A DNA stretch of 64,000 nt from Acidovorax sp. NCPPB 4044 (GTDB lineage Bacteria; Pseudomonadota; Gammaproteobacteria; Burkholderiales; Burkholderiaceae_C). The notes beneath the pieces are model-generated. The model was given only the letters and a program-made list of their open reading frames with translations, ran no database searches and was not told where the DNA came from. The position numbers and the translations under genes are program-made. Location: assembly GCF_028069655.1 (NCBI RefSeq), contig NZ_JAMCOS010000001.1, forward strand, positions 1,518,001-1,582,000, written 5' to 3'. Below, in pieces: positions 25,893 through 35,077 of the stretch (position 1 is the stretch's first letter; the number at the start of each line of letters is the position of its first letter).

Positions 25893-28800
25893 TTACGTGC
25901 CCGGCGGTCGGACAAGCAAAGGGTCCCCATAAACCGTCATCGCCAGAGAAAACTGTGGCTCGCGTTCGCGCCTGGCAGCCATTCGCTTGTTCGCCTCGTG
26001 GCACGCATCCATGGCCGTAGCGCCCTGTTCCCAATGTGCCAAGAATCCCTCAAGCCAAGGTCCGGCTGCGAGCGATTCCAGTGGCCAGGGGGAGGCGATG
26101 ACGGTACGGCACCCCTGTTCCAGCAGCATCTTCGGCAACCCCACCGTAGTGCTGGCGCTAGGATGCCGATCCATGCGTCCGCCGCTGCATACGAAGAGGA
26201 TTACCAGTTCGACCCGGGCCAGCGCTTGGGCGAGCGCCAGCGGGGATTCCTTCAGCGCGCCCTCGTCAACGATACGCCGAAAGTACCTCTCCCCCCGTGC
26301 CAGCTGCCCATGGGTCGTCACGATCGCCATCTGTGCACCCTCCAAGCCTTGAGGTAGGTCGCGCGAAGTGTCCAAGGTTATACGATAAGAATCCAGATGC
26401 GCCTCGAGCATTCCTCTGACGACGCTCATCGCGTCTAACTCTGCCGGGTCGCCTGCGTCGGAGAGCCACGCCACGCGGCGGTCACCATCTGTCCTTGTCC
26501 TCTGGCGGATAGCCTCGAGCCAAGTTAGAGACGGCACCATGCCAATTGCGGTGTCGTAGCCGATGAGGTCGCCGTCGGGCCGCACTACCAAGTTGAACGC
26601 GACCTGCGCAACTTCCGGCTCGGCCACGATCAAGACGCGAGTACCCTGCGGCAGGGGGATAGTGAAAGGGCGCATCGATTCATAAAACTCGCCGTCCCCC
26701 ACACTCCGAAACCGCGACCCGTTGCCATCGACGTCTACGCGCTTCCGGGGGTCGATCAATCCATACCTGAACGGGTAGGTCTGCGACCAAGCTCGCAGTC
26801 GGTCCCTTGCGGTAGTTGAAGATCTCGGGGCTCTCTGGACTTCCGCACCATCGGGCTCCACGATGGTGGCGACCAATTCGCCCGCGCTGTCGTGTGCCAG
26901 CATCAGCACGGAGACTTGATGCTCCTGAGCGAGCGACCGTGCAAAGCGGATCGGGCCGTCCACAGTCAACGGAGCTGGCGGAGCCTCCAGCGTCAGTCCG
27001 CGATCAGCCAGCAACTCAATCGCAAGGCAGGCGTCCTGCACTGTCACTTCCGGATCGGCAGGCGCCAGAAGCCGAGGGGCAACCAGGTTGGTGGCGTAGG
27101 CGTCGGTGGGAGCGTCCGATGCATACCGAGCGCGCGCCGTGCGATTGTGCAGGTCGACCAGCTGCGCCGCCGTGGGCCGTTTTGCGGAGATTGCCTGCAG
27201 GGTGAGAGCGGCTTCGGGCCCGATAGCCGTCAGCGCCTGTTGCTTGGCCGCAGCTGCTTCCACGGTCAGTTGGCCACCCGCACGCTCGTACAGACCCAGT
27301 GCCTGCACGAAGAGATATGCCGCCGCGAACAGCTCATCCCCCAGCCGGACGGCGTCGAGAAACACTCGCTGGCAGTTCTCCTGGAAAGTCTGCAGAGCCG
27401 CGACTTCCATGTTCGCCCCCCGGCTCATTTGCAGGGTCAGGCCGACGACCTCCAGTCGGTGCTGCATAGCTTCAGTCATTCCGAGCTTGCCGAAAAACGA
27501 GCTGCATTTTTCCAGCAGCACCTCGGCTGCGTCGTGAAGACCCATGTCGCGAAGTGTTCGTAGGTGCGTGTAAGTCTCGTGGTACAGATTGCTCGCGGGC
27601 AGCCGCGCGCGGGTGGCCCCGGCACATGCGATAGCGAGGAGGGCATCAGTGGCATCATGCGCCCGCTGATAGATGTCGGCGTAGGCGCTCCAGGCGAGGC
27701 GCCTTCGTCCGGGCTGGTCACCAGCGATCTCGAGAATGAGTTCGGCCAGGTCCCGTGCGCGCTGGTGATTGTTCATCAGAGAAAACTTCACCGACAGAGC
27801 GCGCAAGGCTTGCAGGTCGTCGTAGGTGCTTGGGATATGGCGCGCCAGCGGCGCCAGGATGTGTGCCTGAAAGCTCAAGTCTTCGAGATCGTCCGCCTGG
27901 TCGTACTCCACGACGCCGTGTTCAATGAAGTTCCGGATGAGCCGCGCAAGCCCAACTGCATCCGCGCCCACCACACCGGCAGGAAGTGGCACACGCGGGT
28001 CGACCATCACCTGTTGCTTCGCCCACTCTTTCCAGCGTTGCTGGAAATTCTGAAATTCCTCGTCGGTTGCCACGTCGACGCCGGATTCTTCCGCGATCGG
28101 CTCAGGCATGTTGTCCGCGAACTCTGCAGCTACCGCAGCGATAAGGGCCAAGCCCTCGCGGCCTGCAAACTCGACGGACAGTGTTCTGCGGAGCAAGGCT
28201 CGGATTTCCTTGTCTCCGGGGTGTTGTCCCAGATGCTCGACGAGCAACTTTAGCGGCTCCACATACACACCGAGCTGTTCCCGACTGGCCGCTTCCACCA
28301 GGAACAACGCGCGGATGGTGCGCACAATGAGCTTGGCGGCAGCAGGAGCAAAGCGAGTGCCTGGAATCAGCAGTCCGGCGAGGCCCCAAGCGGCCTGCGG
28401 ATCGCCGGACACCTCCGCATGCGTCGCGGCACACATGGCAGCAAGATCATGGTGCTGCGGCCATTGGGTCCGCACTTCCTCCAGCAGCACCTGGTAGTCG
28501 ATGTCGGTCTCCGGTGCGAGTCTTTCCGCGAGTAGCGTGTGGACCTCCGTGAACCCGGTCCGTGCGATGGGGCTGGCCTTTACCTCGTACGCATTCTGTC
28601 GGCAGATCTGGAGCATGCGAATCTCGCAGTCGTACTGCAGGTCTCGGTTCGCAGGGAAGAGGGTCTTGAATCGCGTCCAGCCCCGCTCCACCAAATCCGC
28701 GTCGCGCATCGACGTGGCAATTTGCAAGCAGGCCGACAGCGACTCCTCCTGCGATATTTCGCCAAGGGCTCCGTCGATCAAGCGCTTGGCCGTCGGTAGA

Positions 28801-29708
28801 TCATCGCCTTGATGACAGATCGCTGCCAGGCGCGAGGCCGAGCTGGCCGGTACCGTGGTTTGCTCTAGCAGTTCCCTGATTAGCTTCGCGGCACCTTCGC
28901 TGTCACCGGAGTGGTGAACGATCTGGATGCGAGCTTGAAGCTTCATCAAAGCCGGGAGCGCCTCCGCATCCAACTGGTCGAGCGCCTCTGCCGCGCGACC
29001 CGTCTTGGACAAGGCCACCATCTTCTGGACGCGCGGCAGGAAAGACTCTTCATTGGCGATGCGAAAACTGGCCATGCTCAGGTGCTCGACGTCCCCGATC
29101 AGATTGATGTTCACGGGCTTGATCGGAGGATCAGCGGGGCTAGTCAGGAGCAAGAAGCGCGACTTCTGCTTGGCGAGGACAATCAGCTGCTGCGCTGTAG
29201 CAACCGTTGCACGCACCCAGGTGTCTTCTTCCAGTTTGAGCGCCGCGCCCCTTTCTCCCGTCGAGGGTGCATCGGGATTGCTGTACAGGCTCACGTCCGG
29301 GACAAAGACGAACTGCTCGGCAGGTGCCTCGTCGAATGCATTTACCAGGCTGCGGGACTCGAGATCGCTGCACCGAACGAAGGTGAACATTGCCCTCAGC
29401 GCCTTTTGCTGAGCAGGGCCCATCTGCTCTTCCGGATCCAACGGCAGGCCCTGCAGGAGGAGTTCGAACGTGGCATCCGCGTCGTGGACCCACACCTCAG
29501 ACGGAGGGGCGATGAAAGTGGTGCCGCGGTAGACCAGTCTCGAGGTCTCCTTGTGGCGCAGCATGAAAGCGGCGGGCCAGCAGCGTGCGAGCATCTGCTC
29601 CTGGGAAGCGTGCAGGATGAGCAGGGCATCTCCTGGTTGCGGGAGGTACTGCGTATTGAACAGGTCGGACAGCTTGAAATTCTCAGAGCTTTCGGCGTTG
29701 ACAGACAT
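25893..29708 (-). CDS. TPR-CHAT caspase-like protein
   Basis: The 1271-residue protein ends in a CHAT (caspase/HetF-associated) peptidase domain: AIVTTHGQLARG supplies the catalytic His near residue 1133 and LFVCSGGRMDRHP the catalytic Cys near 1174, followed by TVIASPWPLESLAAG. Residues about 230-900 are almost all amphipathic helix pairs typical of TPR-like repeats. The start at 29708 (MSVNAESSEN) is chosen for AAAGGGA eight bases upstream; an ATG 45 bp further upstream has no Shine-Dalgarno. TPR-CHAT proteases in bacteria are effectors of defence systems. Here there is no CRISPR array, and its neighbour is the HEPN operon it faces. Confidence 0.78.
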   Translation of the reverse strand: MSVNAESSENFKLSDLFNTQYLPQPGDALLILHASQEQMLARCWPAAFMLRHKETSRLVYRGTTFIAPPSEVWVHDADATFELLLQGLPLDPEEQMGPAQQKALRAMFTFVRCSDLESRSLVNAFDEAPAEQFVFVPDVSLYSNPDAPSTGERGAALKLEEDTWVRATVATAQQLIVLAKQKSRFLLLTSPADPPIKPVNINLIGDVEHLSMASFRIANEESFLPRVQKMVALSKTGRAAEALDQLDAEALPALMKLQARIQIVHHSGDSEGAAKLIRELLEQTTVPASSASRLAAICHQGDDLPTAKRLIDGALGEISQEESLSACLQIATSMRDADLVERGWTRFKTLFPANRDLQYDCEIRMLQICRQNAYEVKASPIARTGFTEVHTLLAERLAPETDIDYQVLLEEVRTQWPQHHDLAAMCAATHAEVSGDPQAAWGLAGLLIPGTRFAPAAAKLIVRTIRALFLVEAASREQLGVYVEPLKLLVEHLGQHPGDKEIRALLRRTLSVEFAGREGLALIAAVAAEFADNMPEPIAEESGVDVATDEEFQNFQQRWKEWAKQQVMVDPRVPLPAGVVGADAVGLARLIRNFIEHGVVEYDQADDLEDLSFQAHILAPLARHIPSTYDDLQALRALSVKFSLMNNHQRARDLAELILEIAGDQPGRRRLAWSAYADIYQRAHDATDALLAIACAGATRARLPASNLYHETYTHLRTLRDMGLHDAAEVLLEKCSSFFGKLGMTEAMQHRLEVVGLTLQMSRGANMEVAALQTFQENCQRVFLDAVRLGDELFAAAYLFVQALGLYERAGGQLTVEAAAAKQQALTAIGPEAALTLQAISAKRPTAAQLVDLHNRTARARYASDAPTDAYATNLVAPRLLAPADPEVTVQDACLAIELLADRGLTLEAPPAPLTVDGPIRFARSLAQEHQVSVLMLAHDSAGELVATIVEPDGAEVQRAPRSSTTARDRLRAWSQTYPFRYGLIDPRKRVDVDGNGSRFRSVGDGEFYESMRPFTIPLPQGTRVLIVAEPEVAQVAFNLVVRPDGDLIGYDTAIGMVPSLTWLEAIRQRTRTDGDRRVAWLSDAGDPAELDAMSVVRGMLEAHLDSYRITLDTSRDLPQGLEGAQMAIVTTHGQLARGERYFRRIVDEGALKESPLALAQALARVELVILFVCSGGRMDRHPSASTTVGLPKMLLEQGCRTVIASPWPLESLAAGPWLEGFLAHWEQGATAMDACHEANKRMAARREREPQFSLAMTVYGDPLLVRPPGT

Positions 29709-30012
29709 AACCACGGTCCCTTTGTCGTCGTTGTGATTTCGAAAGTCTGCCATGGCCGCCCGAGCACGAACGCGTCGAGCTGCTCACGCGACGACTTGCA
29801 GGCCTTAGGCAATGCTGGCCGGCAGTTAGGCACGAGTGATAGTGGACGGCTCGCTGGCCCTTTCATCGTGCCACGGCGTTCTCGCCGTCAAGGGCTGCGC
29901 ATGCCGTGCACGCTTGCGGCCTGCGGCCGTCGTTGCCCCTTGACTGCTTGTGCTGCGCCGTGACCCGGACGGGCTGGGCAATTCCGCCCGGCCACCTTCC
30001 AGGGACTGCACC
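29709..30012. promoter_or_regulatory. Divergent leader of DUF2958 gene with GTCAAGGG/CCCTTGAC stem
   Basis: The 300 bp between the CHAT gene and the first DUF2958 gene hold an inverted repeat, GTCAAGGG (29887-29894) and CCCTTGAC (29937-29944), enclosing GC-rich sequence with GCGGCCTGCGGCC. The same closing stem sequence recurs before the DUF932 gene, suggesting a shared structured leader. No coding sequence recognised. Confidence 0.5.
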
Positions 30013-30363
30013 ATGGACTACACATTCATCACTGACGAGCAGCGCTTGGTGCTGCTGGCCAACGGCCGCGAATCTTTGCAGAACCCGGACTTTGATCCGG
30101 CCCCCGTGGTCAAGCTGTTCACGCCGGATGCCGGCGCGACTTGGCTGCTAACTGAGATCGACCCGGACGACCACGACCACGCTTTTGGCCTGTGCGACCT
30201 CGGCCTGGGGATGCCTGAACTGGGCTGGGTCAGCTTGGCCGAACTGGCTTCGGTGCGCGGTCGGCTTGGGTTGCCGATCGAGCGCGATCTGCACTTTCGT
30301 GCGGAGAAACGATTGAGCGCCTATGCGCGTGATGCGCGACACGCTGGCCGGATCATCCACTAA
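30013..30363 (+). CDS. DUF2958 protein (copy 1)
   Basis: The 116-residue protein reads MDYTFITDEQRLVLLANGRE, then VVKLFTPDAGATWLLTEIDP and FGLCDLGLGMPELGWVSLAE. This is the DUF2958 pattern, a small protein carried by many ICEs and plasmids next to DUF932 and ParB genes. Its function is unknown. A paralogue lies at 37856. It is preceded by a GC-rich leader with a GTCAAGGG/CCCTTGAC stem. Confidence 0.85.
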   Translation: MDYTFITDEQRLVLLANGRESLQNPDFDPAPVVKLFTPDAGATWLLTEIDPDDHDHAFGLCDLGLGMPELGWVSLAELASVRGRLGLPIERDLHFRAEKRLSAYARDARHAGRIIH

Positions 30364-30394
30364 CCGGGCAAAGGGCCGTCGCAAGATGCCTCGT

Positions 30395-31066
30395 TCACGG
30401 TCTCAGCAGATCCGGCAGGCAATCGGCGAAGGCCGGCTGGATCTTGCTTACCGGCTTGGCCACGGCTTCGTCGCCGGTAAGGACTGCCATCGTCATGCCG
30501 GTCATGGTCATCAGACCGTTCGAACTGCGCAGCACCTGTAGCGCAAGATCAACCGGAAAGCCCTCTGCACTTCGCCTTAGTGGATGAATGCCGCCATGCA
30601 CGAATGAGTTCATGGCGTGCCAGGTCACTTCCTTGAAGTGCGACAGCATCTGATGCGCGGCTGCCGGCGCACCTTGTCCCACCCGTTTGCCGATCTGTTC
30701 GATCATCTCGCTGGCGCCGGGGAGATTCTTGGCGGCCTGTTCGCTCTCCGGGGTCAGGGGAGCCATGAGCTTATCGATCGCGGCATCGCTGGCGGCATAG
30801 AGCAGCCACATTCCCCGTGTCAGGGCCTCGAATTGCAGCCGCATGAGGCTGACTGCCGAGGTGGGTAGTCGCAGCGCCATCAACGCGCGTAGTGCAACCG
30901 CATGCTCCTCCGCGACCAGGCACATGCCAAGAGCCGCTTCCCCGCGTGGCGAACCGTCGAATTCAGCATCACCCAGCAGGGTATTCAGCCGTTCGTGCAA
31001 GGCGTTCGAGCGTTGGAGCATGTGCTCCAAGGGATCGTCGCTGTGGATGGTGGTCTTCTCCTGCAT
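30395..31066 (-). CDS. DUF6988-like helical protein
   Basis: The start MQEKTTIHSDDPLEHMLQRS at 31066 is chosen because the codons upstream of it are GC-rich leader sequence containing a dispersed repeat. The 223-residue product is predominantly helical, with RLQFEALTRGMWLLYAASDA near residue 90 and AMNSFVHGGIHPLRRS near 165. It resembles the uncharacterised DUF6988/DUF5677-type families seen in ICE accessory regions. The H-x8-VHGG pattern is compatible with a HEPN-like fold but the R-x4-6-H motif is not clear. Oriented against its neighbours. Confidence 0.55.
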   Translation of the reverse strand: MQEKTTIHSDDPLEHMLQRSNALHERLNTLLGDAEFDGSPRGEAALGMCLVAEEHAVALRALMALRLPTSAVSLMRLQFEALTRGMWLLYAASDAAIDKLMAPLTPESEQAAKNLPGASEMIEQIGKRVGQGAPAAAHQMLSHFKEVTWHAMNSFVHGGIHPLRRSAEGFPVDLALQVLRSSNGLMTMTGMTMAVLTGDEAVAKPVSKIQPAFADCLPDLLRP

Positions 31067-31204
31067 GCCGGCATCGTATGGTGGCGCCGTCCGCGGGGCG
31101 TCCCCGGCCATGGCATGGCCGGTCGCGCTGTCGTGCTGCGCATCGAACCCCCTGCGGGGTTTCGCCCCATTCGGGCTTCCATCGTTCCCTCGCTGCACTC
31201 GGCT

Positions 31205-31345
31205 GACGCCTTCGGCCCGGCTCGCTGATCCGGGCCTGCGCGCTGCGCTTGCCTCCAGGGGATCGGCTATGCAGCCCATCCCCGCCGCGCTGTGCTTGGC
31301 GCCCCTGGGATACCGCCGAACCGGCCGCGCCGGATCGGCCTTCGC
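31205..31345. repeat. Dispersed GC-rich intergenic repeat, copy A
   Basis: This segment shares long blocks with 35881-36082 and 37124-37328: CTTGCCTCC(A/G)GGGG, ATCCCCGCCGCGC, CTTGGCGCCCCT, ATACCGCC(G/A)AACCGG and GCCGGATCGG in the same order. It is the most diverged of the three copies. All lie in long leaders of core ICE genes. Confidence 0.6.
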
Positions 31346-31451
31346 GCCTGCGGCGCTGCGCGCTTCGCTTGCGTGGGGTCGGCGTGGAGAGCGGGCCGTT
31401 GCCTGTCCAGCCATCTTTCCTGAATCCATCACCTTGCTCGCGACTGTAGCC

Positions 31452-31550
31452 CGCGGCCGGGTGCCGTCAAGGCGCGCAGGGCCGTGTCCTCGGCTGCGCC
31501 TGCGGGCCGCACCAACCCTGCGCTTGCTTCCTTGACGGCACCCGGCCGCG
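31452..31550. promoter_or_regulatory. Long inverted repeat / structured leader upstream of DUF932
   Basis: A perfect 21-bp inverted repeat has arms at 31452-31472 and 31530-31550 (containing GGTGCCGTCAAGG and its complement). An inner pair GCGCAGGG/CCCTGCGC lies at 31474-31481 and 31516-31523. The element would fold into one strong stem-loop about 160 bp before the DUF932 start. There is no T-run, so it is not a simple terminator. Confidence 0.65.
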
Positions 31551-31706
31551 CGCTCCCTTTCGTCGCGGGCGATGAACTCAGGAAAGACGGTGGCAACGAG
31601 GCCAACCGGGTTCTTCGTGCCGACCCCACCGGAAGCCCGAAGAGGGCTCTGAATCTAGGAATCCGGTGAGGCTTTTTCAACAGTCAACTTTGTCAGGAGA
31701 AATGTC

Positions 31707-32534
31707 ATGCAACTCGCTTCCCGTTTCGCACCGCGTTCGCCGGTGCTGCGTTCGGAACATCCTTTGTCGGATGACCAGATCCGGACCGTGGTGCCGTCCA
31801 TCTTCGCGGACGCACCGCATGAAAGCCGCTCCGAGCGGTACAGCTATATCCCCACCGCTGCGGTGCTGACCGAGCTTCGCAAGGAGGGTTTCCAGCCCTT
31901 CATGGTGTGCCAGACCCGCGTGCGCGACGAAGGCAAGCGCGAGCACACCAAACACATGCTGCGCCTGCGCCACTCCAACCAGATCAACGCGCGCGAGGCC
32001 AACGAAATCATCCTGCTGAACTCCCACGACGGGACGAGCAGCTATCAATTGTTGGCGGGGATGTTCCGCTTCGTCTGCAAGAACGGGCTTGTCTGCGGCG
32101 ACACAGTGGCCGACGTGCGCGTGCCGCACAAGGGCGATGTGGCCGGGCATGTGATCGAAGGGGCGTATCAGGTGCTGGATGGCTTCGAGCGCGCGCAGGC
32201 ATCGCGCGAATCGATGGAGGCCATCACGCTGGATGCCGGCGAATCGGAGGTGTTCGCCCGTGCTGCGCTGGCCCTCAAGTACGACGACCCGACGAAACCC
32301 GCACCCATCACGGAATCGCAAATCCTGATGCCGCGCCGCTTCGACGACCGCCGCCCCGACCTGTGGAGCGTGTTCAACCGCACGCAGGAGAACCTAACCA
32401 AGGGCGGATTGTCTGGCCGCGCCGCCAATGGCCGCAGGCAGCAGACCCGCCCCGTGCAGGGCATCGATTCGGACATTCGCCTGAACCGTGCCCTGTGGCT
32501 GCTGGCAGATGGTATGCGTCAGCTCAAGGCCTGA
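31707..32534 (+). CDS. DUF932 phage/plasmid-like protein
   Basis: AGGAGAAATG precedes the ATG at 31707. The 275-residue product shows the DUF932 pattern: SERYSYIPTAAVLTELRKEG, HMLRLRHSNQINAREANEII, and SYQLLAGMFRFVCKNGLVCGD. DUF932 proteins occur on plasmids, phages and ICEs beside ParB-like genes; their function is not established. It is the first gene of a DUF932-ParB pair and follows a long structured leader. Confidence 0.9.
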   Translation: MQLASRFAPRSPVLRSEHPLSDDQIRTVVPSIFADAPHESRSERYSYIPTAAVLTELRKEGFQPFMVCQTRVRDEGKREHTKHMLRLRHSNQINAREANEIILLNSHDGTSSYQLLAGMFRFVCKNGLVCGDTVADVRVPHKGDVAGHVIEGAYQVLDGFERAQASRESMEAITLDAGESEVFARAALALKYDDPTKPAPITESQILMPRRFDDRRPDLWSVFNRTQENLTKGGLSGRAANGRRQQTRPVQGIDSDIRLNRALWLLADGMRQLKA

Positions 32535-32600
32535 CCCCTCACACGGAGGGGCGCGGCCCCTCCATTCCTTGCCTGTATCTCTTTTGATTGGAGTCCCATC

Positions 32601-34634
32601 ATGAACGCCGTTACCAACACCGAAGTCCAAGCCGTCAACACCGCAGCGAACGTGCTGCAAGCCGCCGACCCGAGCAAGCACATGATTCTGGTTCCGCTAT
32701 CGCGGCTGGTGCTGCGCTCCACGGGCCGCAATGTGCGCAAGACCCCGCGCATGTCCATTCCCGAACTGGCCGCATCCATCCAGCGTGTGGGCCTGCTGCA
32801 AAACTTGATTGTGATTCCCGCCGCCGATGGCGTGCATTACGAGGTGGTGGCCGGTGGCCGTCGCCTCGCGGCGCTCAAGCTGCTGGCGAAAAAGCACCGC
32901 ATCGCCAAGGATTGGCAGGTGCCTTGCCTGCAAGTGGCCGATGGCACGGCCCGCACCACCAGCCTCACCGAGAACGTGCAGCGCGAGGCCATGCACCCCG
33001 CTGACCAGTTCGAGGCGTTTGCCGCGCTGGTGGCCGAGGGCCGGCCCATCGAGGACATTGCGGCGGATTTCAGCGTCACGCCGCTGGTGGTGCAGCGCCG
33101 TTTGAAGCTGGCGAATGTCTCGCCGCGCCTCATGGACGACTACCGCGACGATGCCGTCACGCTCGATCAGTTGATGGCTCTGGCCATCACCGACGATCAC
33201 GCCGCGCAGGAGGCCGCGTTCTACGATGCGCCTCAGTGGCAGCGCAGTCCATCCACGCTGCGCGAGCGCCTGACCGAGCGCGAGATTGGGGCCTCGCATG
33301 CGCTGGTGCGCTTCGTCGGGCTGGACGCCTACGAAGCCGCAGGCGGTGGCATCCGCCGCGACCTGTTCGCAGAGGGCGATGCGGGCGTGTACGTGTCCGA
33401 CACCGTGCTGCTGGAAACGCTGGTGCGCGAGAAGCTGACCGGCATGGCCGACACCATCCGTACCGAGGGCTGGGCCTGGGTGGACGCCACCCCCGCCATG
33501 ACCCATGCCGACCTGCAAGCCTTCCAGCGTGCTCCGAGAGAACGGCGCACGCCGAACAAGCGCGAGGCACAGCGCATCGAGAAGCTGCAAGCCAAGATGC
33601 AGGGCATCGGCGAAGCCGTGGATGCCGCGATGGACGCCGACGACGAGGACAAGGCCGAAGCCTTGGAGGAGGAGGGCGAACGCTTGGGCGAGCAGTTGCA
33701 GGCGCTGGAAGATGGTTTGCTGGGCTACGGCGCGAAAGTCCGCGCCGCCGCCGGCGCCATCGTCACCATCGACCGCAATGGGGAGGCCGTGATTCATCGC
33801 GGGCTGCTGCGCGAGGCCGAGGCCAAGGCATTGCGCACGCTGGAAAAGCTGCGCCAAGGTTTTGCCGATGGTGAAGGTGCGAACGTCGAGGACGGCGAGA
33901 CAGCAGAAGAAGCTCAAGCTCCCGCCGTGTCCGACCGGCTGGCGCAGCGCCTGAGCGCGCACCGCACCGCCGCGCTGCAAATCGAGGTCGCCCGGCATCC
34001 GCAAGCGGCGCTGGCCGCGCTGGTGCATGGCATGGTGCAGAGCGTCTTGCAGGGTCGCTACTACGGGCACGACATGCTGATGGGGGTTCGCCTCACCGTG
34101 CAAGACCGGCTGGAAGGCATGGCCCCGGACTGGCCGGAATCACCCGCCGCCCTGGCACTGCGCGAGATGCAGCAGGCATGGGGCGACAAGCTGCCCGAGG
34201 ACAGCGCCGCACTGTTCGCCGCGCTGCTGGCGATGGAGCAAGGCGAGCTGGTCCAACTGCTGGCCGTATGCGTGGCGGGGGCGGTGGACGTGGTAACCCC
34301 GCGCGCCACGCCGCACCAGCCCGGCGCGGAACTGGCGCAGGCCGTGGGCCTCGACATGGCCGCATGGTGGAAGCCGAGCGCGGAAGGCTACTTCAAGCAC
34401 GTTCCGAAGGCCGCGATCCTGCAAGCCGTGGGCGAGTTCGCGCCGGATCACGTCAACCGGCTGGGCAAGCTCAGGAAGGCTGACATTGCCAGCGAAGCCG
34501 AGCGGCTGGCCGGTCGCACGGGCTGGATGCCTGCCATCTTCAAGGCCGAGGGGCCGCAGGAGGCCGCATCGGACAAAGGCCCGGAAGAAGCCCCCGCCGT
34601 GGTGGATGAAGCGGCCGAAGCGTTGGCCGCTTGA
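32601..34634 (+). CDS. ParB/RepB/Spo0J-type nuclease-domain protein
   Basis: This 677-residue protein has a ParB N-terminal domain between about residues 30 and 140 (RNVRKTPRMSIPELAASIQR, YEVVAGGRRLAALKLL, TSLTENVQREAMHPADQFEA) and a KorB-like helix-turn-helix (IAADFSVTPLVVQRRLKLAN) near 150-170. The C-terminal 450 residues, with acidic coiled-coil-like segments (DAAMDADDEDKAEALEEEGE), are typical of the large ParB-like proteins of ICEs and not of chromosomal ParB. It may load on DNA using CTP, or have nuclease activity; both are inference. Expressed after DUF932 with a 66-bp spacer. Confidence 0.88.
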   Translation: MNAVTNTEVQAVNTAANVLQAADPSKHMILVPLSRLVLRSTGRNVRKTPRMSIPELAASIQRVGLLQNLIVIPAADGVHYEVVAGGRRLAALKLLAKKHRIAKDWQVPCLQVADGTARTTSLTENVQREAMHPADQFEAFAALVAEGRPIEDIAADFSVTPLVVQRRLKLANVSPRLMDDYRDDAVTLDQLMALAITDDHAAQEAAFYDAPQWQRSPSTLRERLTEREIGASHALVRFVGLDAYEAAGGGIRRDLFAEGDAGVYVSDTVLLETLVREKLTGMADTIRTEGWAWVDATPAMTHADLQAFQRAPRERRTPNKREAQRIEKLQAKMQGIGEAVDAAMDADDEDKAEALEEEGERLGEQLQALEDGLLGYGAKVRAAAGAIVTIDRNGEAVIHRGLLREAEAKALRTLEKLRQGFADGEGANVEDGETAEEAQAPAVSDRLAQRLSAHRTAALQIEVARHPQAALAALVHGMVQSVLQGRYYGHDMLMGVRLTVQDRLEGMAPDWPESPAALALREMQQAWGDKLPEDSAALFAALLAMEQGELVQLLAVCVAGAVDVVTPRATPHQPGAELAQAVGLDMAAWWKPSAEGYFKHVPKAAILQAVGEFAPDHVNRLGKLRKADIASEAERLAGRTGWMPAIFKAEGPQEAASDKGPEEAPAVVDEAAEALAA

Positions 34635-34729
34635 CCCTCGATACAGACCAACGCCCCGGCCCCGGCCGGGGCGTTGGCTTGCAGGAGCCAGACCGATGCC
34701 TACCACCGACACTACAAGCCCATCCGCGG

Positions 34730-34909
34730 ATGGCGGCGATCTATGCATTGGGCGCGGTGCGTGCCCGCCGCTGGCACGGCGCTGGCGATGTGCGTGGCTA
34801 CCGTCCACCCTCGGGCTGGACGGCCCGCGCTGACCTCACGGACGTTCACCCCATCACGGGCCGCGCCCTGGCGCGGGCCGTGTGGTGGATCATCGAGACG
34901 AAGGAATGA
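34730..34909 (+). CDS. Possible small protein after parB-like gene
   Basis: A 59-codon frame reads MAAIYALGAVRARRWHGAGD and ends ALARAVWWIIETKE, with protein-like composition. A better ribosome-binding site (AGGAG at 34683-34687) precedes an ATG at 34696 in another frame that soon becomes arginine- and cysteine-rich. A frameshift between the two, or an unrelated start, is possible. No family recognised. Confidence 0.35.
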   Translation: MAAIYALGAVRARRWHGAGDVRGYRPPSGWTARADLTDVHPITGRALARAVWWIIETKE

Positions 34910-35077
34910 CGCCAGCACCCGGCCCAAGCCGTTCCGGCCTGGGCCGGGTGGATTCAAAAATCCGGGCGCGGCGGTGGCCGCGCCCGGTGTTGAACCCCGA
35001 AGACCAGCCAGAACGCCGCAGCCTTCGCTACCGCCTCGGTTGCGGCGTTGGTGAGTCGGTCGATGGCGAGGGCACGA

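Larger units (their letters stand above)
31067..31706. other. GC-rich leader of DUF932 gene
   Basis: This 640-bp stretch has no credible gene. It contains one copy of a dispersed GC-rich repeat (about 31205-31345) and a long inverted repeat (31452-31550), followed by GC-rich spacer to the DUF932 ribosome-binding site AGGAGAAATG. It probably gives a long structured 5' leader. Confidence 0.5.

Noticed and set aside
26160..29963. Long forward frames opposite the CHAT gene
   Set aside because: They are shadows of a 1271-codon gene with catalytic residues; the forward frames have no starts with Shine-Dalgarno and no motifs.
31067..31432. N-terminal extension of the reverse-strand helical protein (up to 345 codons)
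   Set aside because: The extra 122 codons are low-complexity Ala/Arg/Pro and coincide with the dispersed repeat. ATG 31066 fits the gene better.
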